This document shows, piece after piece, positions 5,650-6,582 of a stretch of 6,582 nucleotides of DNA; position 1 is the stretch's first letter; the number at the start of each line of letters is the position of its first letter. The translations under genes were made by a program, and so were the position numbers. This stretch comes from Enterocloster lavalensis (GTDB taxonomy: Bacteria; Bacillota; Clostridia; Lachnospirales; Lachnospiraceae): positions 32,398 to 38,979 of the forward strand of contig NZ_CABJCG010000032.1 in the NCBI RefSeq assembly GCF_902364025.1, read 5' to 3'. Below the pieces are notes generated by a model. The model did not search any database. It worked only from the letters and a program-made list of their open reading frames with translations, and was not told the origin of the DNA.

Positions 5650-6183
5650 CTACGTCGGGTCTGGGTTATCCATATAGTCCACCAGGTCTCCGTGGATGGC
5701 GACGATTTTGTCAAAATCTATGGTCTTGTTCATGCCGCTGGCTTTGTAGCCAACAGCATCCTTTTTATAGCCTACAGCATCCTTCTCGCTCATCAGCACA
5801 ACCTTCCGGGCGGCGGCATCGATGCGCTTCACGGTGTCCGTTACCTCGATGTACGAGCCACCATGCTTTCGTTCATCCGGCACGAATACTGTGAAAGTGA
5901 GGCGGGGCTTGTTGCCGTCCTCAAGGACATCTGCGATGAGCGTCAGCTTCTGGTTCAACTGCTCCAGCTCCCAGTCCTCCAGTTCGACCCTGGTGTCGGT
6001 CTCGTGGCCTTCCTCGACAATCATCTCATCGTAGCCGGACAGTGCCGCAAAAGGCGCAAACTGGGCAGAGCGGGCATACAGGCTCATGTGGGGGCGAGAA
6101 GGTGACTGCCAGTGAGGGAGGTCAATGATGTCGGCATAGACAACGCGAGGATCGGGCTCTTTTTCAGTTATTCCTTTGGCCAT
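5650..6183 (-). CDS. YolD-like family protein
   Basis: A 177-residue YolD-like protein. YolD proteins are usually encoded beside Y-family (UmuC/DinB) polymerases and are thought to play a UmuD-like accessory role in damage-induced synthesis. The family signature is clear: SLYARSAQFAPFAALSGYDE at residues 34-53, a helical acidic middle (ELEDWELEQLNQKLTLIADV), then VFVPDERKHGGSYIEVTDTV and an IDFDKIVAIHGDLVDY end. A perfect KDAVGYK duplication lies before that last element and is probably a recent local expansion. ATG at 6183-6181 has GAGGAGG (6197-6191) 7 nt upstream. The start overlaps the end of the polymerase remnant, indicating translational coupling in the original operon. Confidence 0.88.
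   Translation of the reverse strand: MAKGITEKEPDPRVVYADIIDLPHWQSPSRPHMSLYARSAQFAPFAALSGYDEMIVEEGHETDTRVELEDWELEQLNQKLTLIADVLEDGNKPRLTFTVFVPDERKHGGSYIEVTDTVKRIDAAARKVVLMSEKDAVGYKKDAVGYKASGMNKTIDFDKIVAIHGDLVDYMDNPDPT
5743..5784 (-). repeat. 21-bp tandem duplication in the YolD-like gene (KDAVGYK twice)
   Basis: Units 5743-5763 and 5764-5784 are adjacent 21-bp repeats differing at two positions. Both changes are synonymous on the minus strand (GTA/GTT for Val, TAT/TAC for Tyr), so the peptide KDAVGYK is repeated exactly. The duplication lies in a loop before the last strand of the YolD domain and keeps the frame. Confidence 0.85.
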
Positions 6184-6487
6184 ACCACATCCTCCTCACT
6201 GTGTTCAACGGTGTCCCACGCTGAATAATCATCGCTGCGTTGATCTTCCCGCGGCTTACTATCCTTTTCGCAACTTCTATGCATATCACTGCTATGCACA
6301 CGCTCATCATCTCCAGCAGCGTGTCCGCCGATTTGACCATTCCACAGGATGGTTGTGACGCCTTCCTGCAGGTTCATGCCTTTGACGATGGCATTCTTGT
6401 CGAATTTCTGCTGAAGGAGCAGAGCGGCTTTCTGTAATCTTCTTTCTTTTCATCGGCGGCATCTTCTGACGCCTTTTTCTTTTCTAG
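6168..6487 (-). pseudogene. C-terminal remnant of a Y-family (UmuC/DinB-type) DNA polymerase
   Basis: Reading right to left, one frame gives LEKKKASEDAADEKK (6487 to about 6443). A second frame continues RLQKAALLLQQKFDKNAI, VKGMNLQEGVTT and NGQIGGH to TAA at 6168-6170. Clostridial Y-family polymerases typically end with a charged helix, KNAI-x-KG-x-(N/D)LxEGA, and R-N-x-QIGGH, so this is the tail of such an enzyme, lacking all catalytic domains. The frame change falls in a purine-rich GAAAAGAAAGAAGA stretch (about 6437-6452), perhaps through loss of a 4-nt unit. After QIGGH the frame runs on for 50 unusual residues and overlaps the YolD start by 16 nt. Upstream the gene is cut at about 6487 by transposase sequence. 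A 69-residue peptide from the ATG at 6377 is formally possible but unlikely to have a role. Confidence 0.68.
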
Positions 6488-6582
6488 TGCAGCACAATCA
6501 AAGAAATGATGGAAGCAGAGATGGATGAACACCTGGGCTATGAAAAATCAGAACGTTCGGACACGGATGATTACCGTAATGG
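6488..6582 (+). pseudogene. IS256-family (mutator type) transposase fragment, N-terminally truncated and running off the window
   Basis: After TAG at 6485-6487 the frame reads CSTIKEMMEAEMDEHLGYEK then SERSDTDDYRNG to the window end. The run EAEMDEHLGYEK-x-x-RS-x-x-x-x-YRNG is a hallmark of the N-terminal region of IS256-family transposases. The first several dozen residues of a complete enzyme are missing, with no start codon or ribosome site in the right place. The coding sequence begins at the break of the polymerase remnant. The 3' part lies outside, so whether the catalytic DDE domain is intact cannot be judged. No terminal inverted repeat is visible at the junction. Confidence 0.8.

Noticed and set aside
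5587..6105. Plus-strand open frame of 172 codons
   Set aside because: It is antisense to the well-supported YolD gene and lacks a ribosome site and recognisable motifs.

Overview
The window looks like DNA from a gut-type low-to-mid-GC Firmicute, most likely Lachnospiraceae or a related Clostridia. The reasons are strong AGGAGG-type ribosome sites, several TTG starts, clostridial-type surface-polysaccharide accessory genes, and a YolD / Y-family polymerase cassette typical of clostridial mobile elements. This placement is inference from gene content; there is no rRNA or housekeeping marker.

Left part (1-3229, + strand, AT-richer): the end of a surface-polysaccharide type operon. It begins inside a pentanucleotide repeat, (GAGCA)x10, which is translated as repeated AEQSR and leads in frame into an acyltransferase-3 membrane protein. 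Next come a FrhB/FdhB-like (coenzyme F420 hydrogenase beta-subunit family) protein whose last codons contain a run of 12 G, a second FrhB-like gene broken by one nonsense codon and two apparent frameshifts, and a short 2x[4Fe-4S] ferredoxin that looks like the head of a ferredoxin-FrhB protein. The genes are closely spaced or overlap. Two simple-sequence tracts of the kind that cause phase variation sit inside or at the end of coding regions about 2 kb apart. This is the most interesting signal in the window.

Middle (3230-4811, + strand, GC-richer): a short intergenic region with a plausible promoter, a small basic/coiled-coil protein starting MPRPKGSKNK, a nested hairpin terminator, and a double helix-turn-helix-like protein broken by an apparent 1-nt frameshift. 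The change in composition and function near 3230 suggests the polysaccharide operon has been joined to mobile-element-type DNA.

Right part (4776-6487, - strand): an operon read right to left. It contains the C-terminal remnant of a Y-family DNA polymerase, a YolD-like protein, an HExxH metallopeptidase-like protein and a small zinc-ribbon protein, and ends in a clear rho-independent terminator at 4776-4804. The polymerase remnant is cut at about 6485-6491, where an N-terminally truncated IS256-family transposase begins on the + strand and runs off the window. Both window ends fall in sequence that usually breaks assemblies (a tandem repeat and an IS), so this may be a whole contig.
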